45,961 nucleotides of DNA from Chitinophagaceae bacterium (GCA_023251255.1 JAHEZD010000011.1:46271-92231), one strand, 5' to 3'; counted from the first letter of the stretch, positions 31,176 to 41,204 are shown. The notes: generated from the sequence alone by a model not told the origin. Translations and numbers: made by a program.

Positions 31176-32622
31176 GCTGCTTACTTTTCTTCATTAACAA
31201 AAAGTAAACTACTGCACTTACTGCAAAACCCACAAACCAAGCATAATGATATAAATCCACAATCCACGCTGAAACAATACCTGTATCCATTACCTTGATG
31301 GCTACAAGAAAGCCCGGAACATTTGGTGCAATGCCAATCAACAAAGCAATAATGGCTGCACTGTTGAACCCATTCTTAAAACGGTATATGCCTTGATGAT
31401 TGTACAAATCATCAACCACCAATTGCTGCTTGCGTATAAAATAATAATCAGCAATCAGAATTCCACCAATTGGTCCAAGCAAACCTGAATAGGCAATGAG
31501 CCAAGTGAATATATAGCCATCTGGGTCTGCCATCAACTTCCAAGGAAAAATCAGTACACCAATAATTCCGGTGATATAGCCGCCTATTTTAAAACTTATT
31601 TTCTTTGGTGAAAGATTGGCAAAATCATTGGCAGGGCTAACAATATTAGCGGCAATATTTGTTGCCAGCGTTGAAATGACTATACCAATCATGGCAAAGC
31701 TCACCATGAGTTTACTATCGAATTTACTGGCCAATTTTACTGGGTCCCATTCTGGACTTCCATAAATAATGGCTGATGCAGATGTCACCACCACACCAAC
31801 AAATGCAAACAAGGTCATAGACGTGGGCAAGCCGATGGCTTGACCTTTTAATTGTGCTTGCTGGCTTTTTGCATAGCGTGTAAAATCGGGAATGTTTAAG
31901 GATAAGGTTGCCCAAAAACCAACTACTGCTGTTAATGCGGGGAAGAAAAAATGAAAGAATGAAGCACTGTCTTCAAACTTGGATGGTGTTTTAAGAATAG
32001 GCCCTAACCCCTTTGCCATGACTACTGCCCAACAGAATAAAGCAATAGCGGCAATTGGCAAAAAGAATGCTTTGAACACCAATAATTTCCTGATGCTTTC
32101 AACGCCTTTATAAACGATAAACATATTGAGGAGCCAAAAAATAGCAAAGCATAATAATGGCAAAGCTTGGGGAAGCAGTCCTGTAACATTTATTTCCTGC
32201 AGCGATGGATTCCAAGCCCTGATCAAGTTGTAAAGGGATGCGCCACCAATCCATGTTTGAATACCAAACCATCCGCAAGCAACAACTGCACGCAGCATCG
32301 CAGGAATATTTGCTCCTTTTGTTCCAAAACTTGCCCTAGCAAAGACAGGGAAAGGAATACCGTACTTAGCTCCCGCATGACCATTCAACAACATGGGTAC
32401 CAACACAATGGCATTGCCAATAAATATGGTGAGTATTGCCTGCCACCAATTCATTCCTTTATTGATCATGGAGCTTGCCATGGTATATGTAGGTATACAT
32501 AAACTCATGCTTATCCATAGTGCAGCATAGTTCCAAGTGTTCCATGTTCTCTTTGATTGGGGAACAGGAGCTAGGTCTTCGCTGTACAAAGACGAAGTGG
32601 CGATGTTCTGGTTACTACTCAT
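31165..32622 (-). CDS. NCS1 family nucleobase:cation symporter
   Basis: A 485-residue membrane protein with about twelve hydrophobic spans. NCS1 family segments are present: NTWNYAALWISMSLCIPTYTMASSMI, YGIPFPVFARASFGTKGANIPAMLRA, CGWFGIQTWIGG, SLNIPDFTRYAKS and GPIGGILIADYYFIRK. The WFGIQTWIGG segment (substrate region) is shared with uracil, allantoin and hydantoin permeases. It should import a pyrimidine base or related ring with a cation; uracil or thymine is the natural inference from the surrounding genes. Its last codons overlap the ORF6N start by 11 bases, and the aminotransferase gene ends 94 bases upstream. Confidence 0.93.
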   Translation of the reverse strand: MSSNQNIATSSLYSEDLAPVPQSKRTWNTWNYAALWISMSLCIPTYTMASSMINKGMNWWQAILTIFIGNAIVLVPMLLNGHAGAKYGIPFPVFARASFGTKGANIPAMLRAVVACGWFGIQTWIGGASLYNLIRAWNPSLQEINVTGLLPQALPLLCFAIFWLLNMFIVYKGVESIRKLLVFKAFFLPIAAIALFCWAVVMAKGLGPILKTPSKFEDSASFFHFFFPALTAVVGFWATLSLNIPDFTRYAKSQQAQLKGQAIGLPTSMTLFAFVGVVVTSASAIIYGSPEWDPVKLASKFDSKLMVSFAMIGIVISTLATNIAANIVSPANDFANLSPKKISFKIGGYITGIIGVLIFPWKLMADPDGYIFTWLIAYSGLLGPIGGILIADYYFIRKQQLVVDDLYNHQGIYRFKNGFNSAAIIALLIGIAPNVPGFLVAIKVMDTGIVSAWIVDLYHYAWFVGFAVSAVVYFLLMKKSKQHES

Positions 32623-32716
32623 TAAGTGTTTAGTTTTGGAAAGTAGCTTTTCTAACTGTCAAGATAAGCAAGATTTTGTATTGATTGCTTACCTTGATTT
32701 TCTGGCATCTTTCATC

Positions 32717-34063
32717 CTATTTCTCCACTGCATCATCGGCAATCAACAATGCTTCACTGATAATAGCCAATCCTTCATCAATCTGTTCCTTGGTTACACA
32801 TAAGGGGGGGGCAATGAATACATAGCCCCAGCGTACGAAAGTGTACATGCCCAACTCCTTAATCTTTGCTGCGACCTTGTTCATCACCAGCATTTCATCT
32901 GGTTTGGCGTTGAATGGGGCCATCGGTTCCTTGGTGGCTCTGTTTTTTACCAATTCTATGCAGCCCAATAAGCCTGTTGTCCTGAAATCTCCAATGCTTG
33001 GATGTTTTGCCTTCATCAATTCAACTTGCTCTGCCACATACTTGCCCATTGCTGCTGCATTTTCTATAAGGTTATCATCTTCATATATTTTCAATGTTTC
33101 CAAAGCCGCTGCACAGCTTACCGGATGGGCCGAATAGGTGAGTCCCAGTGCCAAAACATTGTCATCGTATCTAGCAGCAATTTTATCGCTGACCATTAAA
33201 CAACCAAAAGGCAGGTAGCCGCAGGTCAGCCCTTTTGCCATGGCAATCATATCTGGCACGATTCCATGATTCTGGAAACCGAACCATTGTCCCGTTCTGC
33301 CAAACCCACTCATTACTTCATCCATGATTAACAGAATGCCGTGCTTGTCGCACAAGCTTCTCACCGCTTTCAAATAGCCCACAGGGTATTGCAAGCAACC
33401 AGATGAACCACTCTCACCTTCCAACAAAATAGCAGCAATATTTGCTGGTCCTTCATAAGCTATCAAACGTTCCAAACTTGCTACACACTCCTTCAACAAA
33501 TTTTCTTCGCCGTATTCCCAACGGTATAAATAAGGCAAATCGAAATGCACAAAATTGGGAGCTTGCTGACTATCAACAGGAAGCTTTCTTGGATCGCCGC
33601 TTGCAGTCATTGCCCCATTGCTGGAGCCATGATAAGATTGATAGCGTGATAAGATTTTGTGACGGCCCGTATATAGCCTTGCTAATTTGATCCCGTTTTC
33701 AATGGATGTTGCACCGCATAAAGTGAAGAAGGCTTTGTTCAGATTACCGGGGCAAATCTCAGCCAGTTTCTTTCCCAAATCGCCACGGACTTTTGTGACG
33801 CAGCTTGGTGTTACATAACTCACTTCCTGCATTTGCTTCACTACAGCTTGTGTAATGCGCTGGTCACCATGACCAATATTCACGTTCATTAACCCACTGG
33901 AAAAATCTATGTAGCGCTTACCATCATAGTCATATAAATAAACACCTTCTGCATACTTAACAGCAATAGGGTTCTGGCCTTTCTGCTTGCTCCAGGAAAA
34001 TAAAGTATAATCCAAATTGTCCTGAACGATTTCCTGTGTTTCTGATAATGTTTCTGTTTGCAT
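32717..34063 (-). CDS. Class III aminotransferase (beta-alanine / omega-amino acid)
   Basis: A 448-residue PLP enzyme of the class III (ornithine/GABA) group. The cofactor-binding Asp248 (LIMDEVMSGFGRTG) and Schiff-base Lys277 (IAMAKGLTCGYLPFG) are visible, with LTYSAHPVSCAAALETL after them. In this operon it most likely transfers the amino group of beta-alanine or beta-aminoisobutyrate to pyruvate or 2-oxoglutarate, making malonate semialdehyde or methylmalonate semialdehyde for MmsA. Sequence alone cannot fix donor or acceptor; taurine or GABA are alternatives. The length is normal. It is downstream of the PHA-system gene and upstream of the transporter. Confidence 0.9.
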   Translation of the reverse strand: MQTETLSETQEIVQDNLDYTLFSWSKQKGQNPIAVKYAEGVYLYDYDGKRYIDFSSGLMNVNIGHGDQRITQAVVKQMQEVSYVTPSCVTKVRGDLGKKLAEICPGNLNKAFFTLCGATSIENGIKLARLYTGRHKILSRYQSYHGSSNGAMTASGDPRKLPVDSQQAPNFVHFDLPYLYRWEYGEENLLKECVASLERLIAYEGPANIAAILLEGESGSSGCLQYPVGYLKAVRSLCDKHGILLIMDEVMSGFGRTGQWFGFQNHGIVPDMIAMAKGLTCGYLPFGCLMVSDKIAARYDDNVLALGLTYSAHPVSCAAALETLKIYEDDNLIENAAAMGKYVAEQVELMKAKHPSIGDFRTTGLLGCIELVKNRATKEPMAPFNAKPDEMLVMNKVAAKIKELGMYTFVRWGYVFIAPPLCVTKEQIDEGLAIISEALLIADDAVEK

Positions 34064-34101
34064 AGTTGTTATTTTATCAGTTTCTTGAATATTATTCTAC
34101 C

Positions 34102-34172
34102 ACCTCAATTTGAAGCCACAAATTGCGACTTCAAGTTTCAAACCCTTTAAGGTGTCAATTTGCACTTTAAGG
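34102..34172. repeat. Two imperfect palindromes in aminotransferase leader
   Basis: TTGAAG (34110-34115) pairs with CTTCAA (34129-34134) around a CAAATTGC-containing loop. AACC-TTAAGGTG (34140-34153) pairs with CACTTTAAGGTT (34163-34174) with a bulge and one wobble. CTTTAAGGT also occurs as a direct repeat. Both hairpins carry an AATTTG or CAAATTG loop resembling the ORF6N intragenic palindrome. Confidence 0.55.
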
Positions 34173-34185
34173 TTTTATAATTCCA

Positions 34186-34488
34186 TCACTTCAACACCTC
34201 CTCAATGGTATTCCTAATACTTTTTTCAATAGTGCCCTTAAAGAAAGACAAAGCCAATGGCATTTTCCCTTCAATGTCAATGCTGTTATCATGAATTGTC
34301 ATTGTTCCAGACACATCAAACCCTTTAGCAGATAAAGTAAACTTGGCTTCATAACCATTCCATTCCTCACTTACACTATCAATCATTCCTGCATATTTTT
34401 CTTTTAGGTTGGAGAAAAGGCTTTTTGTTTTTGCTGCTACTTCTTCCTTAGTCAATGAATGTGGGATACTGATATTAATTGATGCCAT
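34186..34488 (-). CDS. Polyhydroxyalkanoic-acid-system family protein
   Basis: A 100-residue protein matching the small PHA granule-region family (PHA_gran_rgn): an N-terminal NISIPHSLTKEEVAAKTKSLFSNLKEKY segment, then beta strands with WNGYEAKFTLSAKGFDVSGTMTI, an IDIEGKMPLALSFFKG segment and a C-terminal helix. The family is found beside polyhydroxyalkanoate genes but also widely in organisms without them; its function is unknown. It lies between mmsA (88-base gap) and the aminotransferase gene (122-base gap) on the same strand, so it is probably cotranscribed. A role in the pathway is not established. Confidence 0.75.
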   Translation of the reverse strand: MASINISIPHSLTKEEVAAKTKSLFSNLKEKYAGMIDSVSEEWNGYEAKFTLSAKGFDVSGTMTIHDNSIDIEGKMPLALSFFKGTIEKSIRNTIEEVLK

Positions 34489-34576
34489 TTTTGCTTATTG
34501 TTGATTAATTGTTCGTCCTAAATTCCCTTCTATCTGTGTCTCCATTTGCCTCCCTTTCAGGGGAGGATAGGTGGGG

Positions 34577-36034
34577 CTAACTCATCCAATTTACACCAGC
34601 TTCTGCATTCCACTTGGTAGTACTCTTCTTCAATTTGGTCCAGAATTCGATGGAACTTTTACCTGTAATATCACCCACACCAAATTTGCTTTCGTTCCAT
34701 CCACCAAAACTAAAAGGTTCACGTGGCACCGGCACGCCAACATTCACACCAATCATACCTGCACTTGCCCTGTCAATGATGTAACGTGCCATGCCCCCAT
34801 TTTGTGTGAACACACTCGCGGCATTGCCATAGGGATTGGCATTTTCAATGGCCAATGCTTCATCAACAGTATTGGTACGCATGATGCTGATAACCGGGCC
34901 AAAAATTTCTTCCTTAGCCACACTCATTTCGGGCGTTACATAATCAATCACTGTTGGACCAACATAAGTACCATTTTCTTTGCCGGCAACTTTTGTGTTA
35001 CGGCCATCCACCAAAATTTTTGCTCCATTACTTTCAGCTTCTGTAATATAACGTTCGATCCTTTCTTGGGATTCTTTATTGATGACTGCACCTAGATTTT
35101 GCCCAGGGACAATTTTCCTTGCTTCATCACAGATTTTATCAACAATGTGGTCAATATTGCCTACCCCAACCATGGCACTTGCTGCCATACAACGTTGGCC
35201 AGCACAACCAGACATGGATGCTGCAACATTTTGAGCGGTCATTCCTGGAATGGCATCAGGTAACACCATCAAGTGATTTTTTGCCCCGCCCAAGGCCAAG
35301 CAACGTTTGTAGTTATGTGTTGCGCGCTGGTAAACAATTTTTGCTACTTTGGTAGAACCAACAAAAGACACTGCTTCAATATTTGGATGGTCGCAAATAG
35401 CTTCCACAATCTCTGTATCACCGTGAACAATATTGAACACGCCATCAGGCAAGCCAGCCTCCTTCAAAATTTCAGCTAACCGTCCACAACTTAAGGGTAC
35501 TTTTTCTGAAGGTTTCATAATCATGCAATTGCCGAGAGCAATGGCATTGGGAATGGTCCAATTGGGCACCATAGAGGGGAAATTAAAGGGGACGATGGAT
35601 GCCACCACGCCTAACGGTACATGCTCTGTTCTGCACTCAACACCCTTGCTCACTTCCAGCACTTCACCTGTTACAAGTTGTGGTAATGATGTTGCAAATT
35701 CTGTTAGCTCAATGCATTTCTCAATTTCAGCAACAGATTCACCGTAGGTTTTTCCATTTTCTTCACTGCATAATTCAGCCAGTTCTTTCAGGTTCTTTTC
35801 CAATAAATATTTATAGCGGAAAAAAACCTGCACCCTTTCTTTAATGGGAGTTTTGCTCCAAGCTGGAAAAGCAGCTTTGGCAGCTTGGACTGCATCGTCC
35901 AAATCCTTGGAAGATGACATGGGAACGGTGGAAAGATGGTTCCCGTCCAATGGGGATATTACATCCATTGTTCTTGAGGTTGATGGGGCAACAAATTTTC
36001 CGTTGATATAATTTTGAATAGCTGGATACTTCAT
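34577..36034 (-). CDS. mmsA: CoA-acylating methylmalonate-semialdehyde dehydrogenase
   Basis: A 485-residue aldehyde dehydrogenase. Catalytic Cys282 lies in GQRCMAAS, and the usual general-base Glu of hydrolytic enzymes is replaced by Asn253 (GGAKNHLMV), the signature of the CoA-acylating MmsA/IolA branch. The NAD-binding FVGSTKVA and PFNFPSMVPNW segments are present. It oxidises malonate semialdehyde or methylmalonate semialdehyde with CoA and NAD to acetyl- or propionyl-CoA and CO2, the last step of uracil or thymine degradation. The same enzyme could serve valine or inositol breakdown. It is the first gene of the cluster, divergent from the Lrp/AsnC regulator, with a 111-base AT-rich region between. 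Confidence 0.95.
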   Translation of the reverse strand: MKYPAIQNYINGKFVAPSTSRTMDVISPLDGNHLSTVPMSSSKDLDDAVQAAKAAFPAWSKTPIKERVQVFFRYKYLLEKNLKELAELCSEENGKTYGESVAEIEKCIELTEFATSLPQLVTGEVLEVSKGVECRTEHVPLGVVASIVPFNFPSMVPNWTIPNAIALGNCMIMKPSEKVPLSCGRLAEILKEAGLPDGVFNIVHGDTEIVEAICDHPNIEAVSFVGSTKVAKIVYQRATHNYKRCLALGGAKNHLMVLPDAIPGMTAQNVAASMSGCAGQRCMAASAMVGVGNIDHIVDKICDEARKIVPGQNLGAVINKESQERIERYITEAESNGAKILVDGRNTKVAGKENGTYVGPTVIDYVTPEMSVAKEEIFGPVISIMRTNTVDEALAIENANPYGNAASVFTQNGGMARYIIDRASAGMIGVNVGVPVPREPFSFGGWNESKFGVGDITGKSSIEFWTKLKKSTTKWNAEAGVNWMS

Positions 36035-36145
36035 TATCTGTAATTATTTTAAAAATAAGGAATGAAAATAAAAATATTTTAGTAATAAACAATTTTTATG
36101 TCTTATTTTTTATTTAAAAGCTGCATTTTTGTTTTACAATTTTTT
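36035..36145. promoter_or_regulatory. Divergent control region mmsA / Lrp-type regulator
   Basis: A 111-base, strongly AT-rich spacer between divergent mmsA and the Lrp/AsnC gene. Such spacers normally hold both promoters and the regulator's sites. No full TAnnTTTG box or clear palindrome could be fixed, so the call rests on geometry and composition. Confidence 0.45.
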
Positions 36146-36616
36146 ATGCAGAAGAGCAATTCATTGTTGGACGAACTTGATTTCAGCGTTCTTTCTTGCT
36201 TGCAGCAAGATGGAAGAATGAGTTTTACAATAATGGCTGATAAGCTGAAAGTTTCAGTTGGCACTATACGGACAAGGGTAAATAAATTGATTGAGGATGG
36301 AACAATAAATATTATCGGCCGTGTTGATCCAGATAAGGTTGGCTTTCATTCTTATGCACATATTGCTGTGTATGTGAGACCAGCAACGTTGAAGGAGAAG
36401 GTGGCTCAACAAATTGCCACGTTTAAGGAAGTGAGTTTTTTGGCGATGACCAGTGGTGATTATGATTTGGAAGTGGACGTGATGTGTAAGGACAACGACC
36501 ACCTTGTTCAGTTTGTAAATGAGATCTCCAAGATTGAGGGCGTGAACCAAACAAAAACCACGATTTATTTTAAAGTATATAAATATGCCCAGCCTGATTT
36601 GAATTTGCTAAAATGA
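36146..36616 (+). CDS. Lrp/AsnC family transcriptional regulator
   Basis: A 156-residue protein with an N-terminal helix-turn-helix (LDFSVLSCLQQDGRMSFTIMADKLKVSVGTIRTRVNKLIEDGTI) and a C-terminal RAM ligand-binding domain (VGFHSYAHIAVYV, KEVSFLAMTSGDYDLEVDVMCKD, and QTKTTIYFKVYKYA). The GDYDL motif is the RAM effector and assembly site. The frame is open further upstream to 36098, but the ATG at 36146 gives the usual family length. It is divergent from mmsA, the head of the pyrimidine cluster, so it is the best candidate for its regulator. The ligand would be a pathway compound such as beta-alanine, or an amino acid; this is inference from position. Confidence 0.92.
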   Translation: MQKSNSLLDELDFSVLSCLQQDGRMSFTIMADKLKVSVGTIRTRVNKLIEDGTINIIGRVDPDKVGFHSYAHIAVYVRPATLKEKVAQQIATFKEVSFLAMTSGDYDLEVDVMCKDNDHLVQFVNEISKIEGVNQTKTTIYFKVYKYAQPDLNLLK

Positions 36617-36640
36617 TTTGTCATTGAGGCATAATAGAAT

Positions 36641-36672
36641 AAAAAAGCCCCGAAAATTTTCGGGGCTTTTTT
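36641..36672. terminator. Perfect bidirectional terminator (Lrp gene / surA)
   Basis: The two 16-base halves are exact complements with no spacer: an A6 run, GCCCCG and AAAA, then the complementary half ending in T6. It ends the Lrp-type gene on the plus strand and the convergent surA-like gene on the minus strand. Confidence 0.92.
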
Positions 36673-36687
36673 ATTGTTGAATATCAA

Positions 36688-38052
36688 TTATCTATTGGAA
36701 GCATATTTCCACCATTCGCCAAGGCTACTGCAATCGGCAAATTCCTTATCAATGGTGATGTAATAGTTAGGCATGTGCTCTTTGAACCAACGTTCCAAAG
36801 TTTCCTGCTTCTTTATTTCCAAAGCCCTTTGGGCAATTTTATTATAATCTTCCTGGATACTTTCCCTATGAGCCGCAGTTCTTGTTTTAAGGAAAACAAC
36901 ACGCACCTTCTTCACGCCCCTATCTTCATAGGTTTGGGGTTTTGAATATTGCCCAACCTTCATATCCTTGATGGCAATAACCATGTCCTTATCCAGTTCA
37001 TCGATGGTTAAGTAAGATGAACCATCCCTTGCTTGTAACCTGCCACCAGTAAAATCCTTATCATCGGCATCACTGTATTTTTTTACGGCAGCGCCAAATG
37101 GCAAAACACCCGCTACCAATTGTGCCCTTACGGAATCCAATTTGTTAACAGATAATTTTATCTCATCTTCAGTTATTGGAGGAATCCTAAGAATATGCCT
37201 GATAACGATATCATCCCCGGAGCGGCTAACCATTTGTATAATATGGAAGCCGAATTTTGACCGTATTACTGGAGAAATTTGACCTTCCTTCAACTTGAAA
37301 GCCGCTGAAAAAAATGCGGGGTCCCATTGTTTGCTATCGTTTCTATTAAGGTTGTATTGACCGCCGTTGTCCTTGCTTCCTGGATCTTCTGACACAAGTT
37401 TGGCAATCGCTTCAAACTTCTTCTGACCAGATTCAACCTGCCTTTTATAATCGTACATCTGTTTAATTACATAATCCTCCACATCCTTATTTGCTTTTGG
37501 TATGGATACAATCTGGCTTACTTCTACTTCACTCTCATAATAAGGCAAACTATCAGTAGGAATCTTTGCAAAATAGGCCCTTACTTCATTGGGGGTAATC
37601 TTGATGTTGTCAACAATCTTTGCCCTCATTTGATCAGCAAGCTTCCTTTCCTTAAATGATTCCTTAAAATCATCTTTCAATTGGTATACCGTCCGGCCAG
37701 AAATTTCTTCCAACGCTTCCTTGCTACCATAAGCCTGAATAAATTGGCGAATCTGATTGTCAAGCATATTGTCAATTTCTTCTTCGGTCACGGTCAAAGA
37801 ATCCTTTTCAGCTTGTAATACCAAGGCTTTTTGTATCAATTGCCCTTCCAAAAAGGAACATTCTGGATTCGGTGGCAATTGTGCATCTTGACCCTGGCGC
37901 TTATAATCCGAAATGGCGTTGATGATTTCCGAACGGAGAATAATCTTGTCGCCTACCTGTGCAATAATCTTATCTGCAATAATCTTTTTTGGCTGCGCAA
38001 ATAGGGAGTGGTAAATGGTGAGGAATGAAACGAGGACTAATATTTTTTTCAT
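36688..38052 (-). CDS. SurA-like periplasmic peptidylprolyl isomerase
   Basis: A 454-residue secreted chaperone. The signal peptide is MKKILVLVSFLTIYHSLFAQ. An N-terminal SurA-type chaperone region (IIAQVGDKIILRSEI... to about residue 160) is followed by two parvulin-type domains. The first is clear (SQIVSIPK, FEAIAKLVSEDPGSKDNGG, FFSAAFKLKEGQISPVIRSKFGFHIIQMV); the second is more divergent (RHILRIPP, SDADDKDFTGGRL). Such proteins escort outer-membrane barrels across the periplasm. An upstream extension of 23 codons is open, but the signal peptide starts at the ATG at 38052. It lies downstream of infB on the same strand but beyond a terminator, and is convergent with the Lrp-type gene. Confidence 0.9.
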   Translation of the reverse strand: MKKILVLVSFLTIYHSLFAQPKKIIADKIIAQVGDKIILRSEIINAISDYKRQGQDAQLPPNPECSFLEGQLIQKALVLQAEKDSLTVTEEEIDNMLDNQIRQFIQAYGSKEALEEISGRTVYQLKDDFKESFKERKLADQMRAKIVDNIKITPNEVRAYFAKIPTDSLPYYESEVEVSQIVSIPKANKDVEDYVIKQMYDYKRQVESGQKKFEAIAKLVSEDPGSKDNGGQYNLNRNDSKQWDPAFFSAAFKLKEGQISPVIRSKFGFHIIQMVSRSGDDIVIRHILRIPPITEDEIKLSVNKLDSVRAQLVAGVLPFGAAVKKYSDADDKDFTGGRLQARDGSSYLTIDELDKDMVIAIKDMKVGQYSKPQTYEDRGVKKVRVVFLKTRTAAHRESIQEDYNKIAQRALEIKKQETLERWFKEHMPNYYITIDKEFADCSSLGEWWKYASNR

Positions 38053-38119
38053 AATCAATTTTACTTGTGTAAAAATAGCAGTTGCAGGCTTGCAATGCTT
38101 ATTGTGAAAGGCTTTTAAC

Positions 38120-38193
38120 AAAAATTAAAAAAGCCAAGGCTCCAAGATCCAAAAATCAGGGTATCTGTCCCGTTCTTGAATCTTGAAGCCTTG
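38120..38193 (-). terminator. Long terminator hairpin after infB
   Basis: The arms at 38135-38150 and 38178-38193 are 16 bases long. On the minus-strand RNA their two mismatches become G-U pairs, and a T run (38132-38120) follows. On the plus strand they would be C-A mismatches, so the hairpin is built for the minus-strand transcript of rimP-nusA-infB. Confidence 0.8.
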
Positions 38194-38207
38194 TTTCTTA
38201 ACTCATT

Positions 38208-41204
38208 TTATAATGTCCTCTTTACTTCTTCTTCTTCGTAAGCTACCACTGTGTCGCCAACTTGGATATCGGTAAATCCTTTCACAGTCAACCCGCACTC
38301 ATAGTTGTTGTTCACTTCCTTCACATCATCCTTGAAACGTTTCAAGCTGCCCAGTTCAGCATAACCACCTTCTTGTCGTGGGAATACAAGGATACCATCC
38401 CTGAAAACTTTGATTTTATGGTCGCGTTTAATTTTACCTTCTGTAACATAGGAACCAGCAACGGTTGCTTTATCAAATTTGTATACTTCCCGTATTTCAA
38501 CTGTGGCCACTTCCTTCTCTTCAATTTTGGGTTCAAGCATACCTTCCATGGCACTCTTGATTTCTTCGATGGCGTTGTAAATAATGGAGTACTGCTTAAT
38601 TTGCACGCCTTCGTTTTCAGCTAGTTTATTAGCTTGGGAAGAAGGGCGAACATTGAAGCCTATCAAGATAGCATCAGAAGCTGCTGCCAACAATACATCA
38701 CTTTCGGAAATCTGGCCTACTGCTTTCAGTACCACTTTAATGGCCACTTCGGCAGTTGAAAGTTTCTGCAAGCTATCACTCAATGCTTCCACAGAGCCAT
38801 CCACATCACCCTTGATGATAATATTCAGTTCTTTAAAGTTGCCCAAAGCCAAACGGCGGCCAATTTCATCCAATGTAATATGCTTCCTTGCACGCAAACC
38901 TTGCTCACGTGATATTTGGGCACGTTTGGTTGCTACTTCCTTTGCATCAGATTCATCTTGGTAAACTTTGAACTTTTCACCAGCCTGTGGTGCACCATTC
39001 AATCCAAGTATTACGACTGGTGTTGATGGAGGAGCTACGGTAACACGTTGGTTGCGTTCATTGAACATAGCTTTAACCCTACCATAATATTGACCCGATA
39101 CAATCAAGTCACCTTGTCTCAATGTTCCATTTTGAATAAGTATTGTGGCTACATAACCACGGCCCTTATCCAAAGAGGCTTCAATGATGGTGCCATTGGC
39201 ATCTTTTGCGGGATTGGCTTTCAGGTCAAGCACTTCAGCTTCCAACAATATTTTCTCCAACAGTAAATCTACATTATCACCTTTCTTGGCGCTTAGTTCC
39301 TGGCTTTGGTATTTACCGCCCCAAGACTCAACCAACAAATTCATTTGTGATAATTGTTCATAGATTTTTTGAGGGTTTGCTCCATCTTTATCAATCTTGT
39401 TCACAGCAAAAATCATTGGTACACTTGCAGCTTGTGCATGGCTGATAGCCTCTTTGGTCTGAGGCATCACTGCATCGTCAGCAGCTACCACAATAACTGC
39501 TATATCGGTTACTTTGGCGCCCCTTGCACGCATGGCCGTAAAAGCTTCGTGACCTGGTGTATCCAAGAATGTAATTTTTTTGCCTCCAGCAAGCTCCACT
39601 TCATAGGCACCAATATGCTGGGTAATACCCCCTGCTTCACCTGCCACAACCTTGGCACTCCTGATATAATCGAGCAATGATGTTTTACCATGATCCACGT
39701 GCCCCATGATGGTTACAATTGGGGCGCGACCTGTTAAATCATCCGGATTTTCTTCTTCTTCTTCAAAATCGTCATCCACATCTTCCACGCTGGTAAATTC
39801 CACCTCATAGTTGAACTCACTTGCTACCAATTCAATTACCTCAGCATCCAAACGTTGATTAATCGATACCATCAAGCCAAGGTTCATGCACTTACTGATA
39901 ACATCAGTAAAGCTTACATCCATTAGATTGGCCAATTCACTCACCGTTACAAATTCCGTAACCTGCAATTTATTATCATCACCTGCCATTCCATCTGCAG
40001 CATCCGCAGCTTCTTGACGTTTCTCTCGACGGTATTTTGCTTTCAGGCTTTTTCCACGGCCGCCACCACCGGAAAGTTTGGCCTGTGTTTCCTTGATTTT
40101 ATCCTGTATTTCTTTCGCATCAATTTCCTTGTCTTCCCTGCGAACAGTGATAGGCGTCCTTCCTCCTGGACGTGCACCAGCTTGGCCCGGCCTACTTGGC
40201 CCACCCGGCCTATTGCCCTGTTGGCCTGGCCTATTTGGCCCGCCCGGCCTATTGCCTGGCTGAACACCAATCCTGTTTTGCCCACCTTGACCAGCACCTG
40301 CCCCACCACTTTGCCTAAAGTCAACATGCTGGATATTGCCGCCAGCTTTTTTATCTACAGGTATACGTGTTCTCTTACGTTGTTCATTACGGCCTTGTGG
40401 CTTAGGACGAGTATCGTTATCAACTGGCAATTCAATTTTGCCAAGAATCTTTGGCCCACTTAATTTCTCCACTTCTATATTCTCAATAACTGGCGGAGCA
40501 TCTTCTTTGGGCTCTTCAACAATAGGTTTTTCAACTATCGGAGCAATTTTTACTTCTTTGACCGGTTCAGCTTTCGCTTGCTCAGGCTGCGGTTGAGGAA
40601 CTTCAATTTTAGGTTCTACCTGCTTCTTTGCCCCTTTCTTAGGGCGTGTTGAAGAGTCAATGGCACTTAAATCTATATTGCCCAAAACCTTTGGTCCTTC
40701 TATTTCAGGAGCATCAATCTTCACAAATCCAGATTCGGTTTCAGGTTCTTCTTTTGCTGCCTTTGGCTCTTCTATAACTATAGGTGCTGCTATAACTTCT
40801 TCAACCTTCTTCTCCTCTACTACTGGCAGCAGGATAACAGGCATTTCAACTTCCGCTGGCTGAAAAACTTCCACTTTTGGCTCTTCCACCTTCGGCTCTT
40901 CTTTTACAACAATTTTTTTGTCGTCTTCCTTCTTCTTAAAAGAAAGGTCTTCTTCATCTTTCTTCTTTCTTCCTTCACCTGTTCCACCTTTCGGTATTTC
41001 CACCAAATCGGCTTTGTTCTTGGCCACTTTGTCCCCTTGGAACTCTGCCTGAAGGGCATAGTACATGGGCTCTGTAAGCTTGGCGGTAGGCTTCAGGTCA
41101 TCTTTATTGAACCCCTTCTTAGCCAAAAAATCAATGAGGGTATCCTGCCCAACATTGAACTCTTTGGCAGCGGCCAATAACCTTGGTAATTTCAGTTCTG
41201 ACAT
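38208..41204 (-). CDS. infB: Translation initiation factor IF-2
   Basis: A 998-residue GTPase that brings initiator tRNA to the ribosome. Residues 1-50 are the N-terminal IF2_N fold ([27 protein letters not shown]). A long low-complexity region follows: Lys/Glu/Pro/Val repeats to about 240, then a Gly/Pro/Arg/Gln-rich stretch ([15 protein letters not shown]) to about 350, and a second IF2_N-like segment near 420. The G domain starts near residue 500 with GHVDHGKTS, then [23 protein letters not shown] and SAKKGDNVD, followed by beta-barrel domains and the C-terminal fMet-tRNA-binding domain. It is the last gene of rimP-nusA-infB and is preceded by a 135-base spacer containing a strong hairpin. 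Confidence 0.98.
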   Translation of the reverse strand: MSELKLPRLLAAAKEFNVGQDTLIDFLAKKGFNKDDLKPTAKLTEPMYYALQAEFQGDKVAKNKADLVEIPKGGTGEGRKKKDEEDLSFKKKEDDKKIVVKEEPKVEEPKVEVFQPAEVEMPVILLPVVEEKKVEEVIAAPIVIEEPKAAKEEPETESGFVKIDAPEIEGPKVLGNIDLSAIDSSTRPKKGAKKQVEPKIEVPQPQPEQAKAEPVKEVKIAPIVEKPIVEEPKEDAPPVIENIEVEKLSGPKILGKIELPVDNDTRPKPQGRNEQRKRTRIPVDKKAGGNIQHVDFRQSGGAGAGQGGQNRIGVQPGNRPGGPNRPGQQGNRPGGPSRPGQAGARPGGRTPITVRREDKEIDAKEIQDKIKETQAKLSGGGGRGKSLKAKYRREKRQEAADAADGMAGDDNKLQVTEFVTVSELANLMDVSFTDVISKCMNLGLMVSINQRLDAEVIELVASEFNYEVEFTSVEDVDDDFEEEEENPDDLTGRAPIVTIMGHVDHGKTSLLDYIRSAKVVAGEAGGITQHIGAYEVELAGGKKITFLDTPGHEAFTAMRARGAKVTDIAVIVVAADDAVMPQTKEAISHAQAASVPMIFAVNKIDKDGANPQKIYEQLSQMNLLVESWGGKYQSQELSAKKGDNVDLLLEKILLEAEVLDLKANPAKDANGTIIEASLDKGRGYVATILIQNGTLRQGDLIVSGQYYGRVKAMFNERNQRVTVAPPSTPVVILGLNGAPQAGEKFKVYQDESDAKEVATKRAQISREQGLRARKHITLDEIGRRLALGNFKELNIIIKGDVDGSVEALSDSLQKLSTAEVAIKVVLKAVGQISESDVLLAAASDAILIGFNVRPSSQANKLAENEGVQIKQYSIIYNAIEEIKSAMEGMLEPKIEEKEVATVEIREVYKFDKATVAGSYVTEGKIKRDHKIKVFRDGILVFPRQEGGYAELGSLKRFKDDVKEVNNNYECGLTVKGFTDIQVGDTVVAYEEEEVKRTL

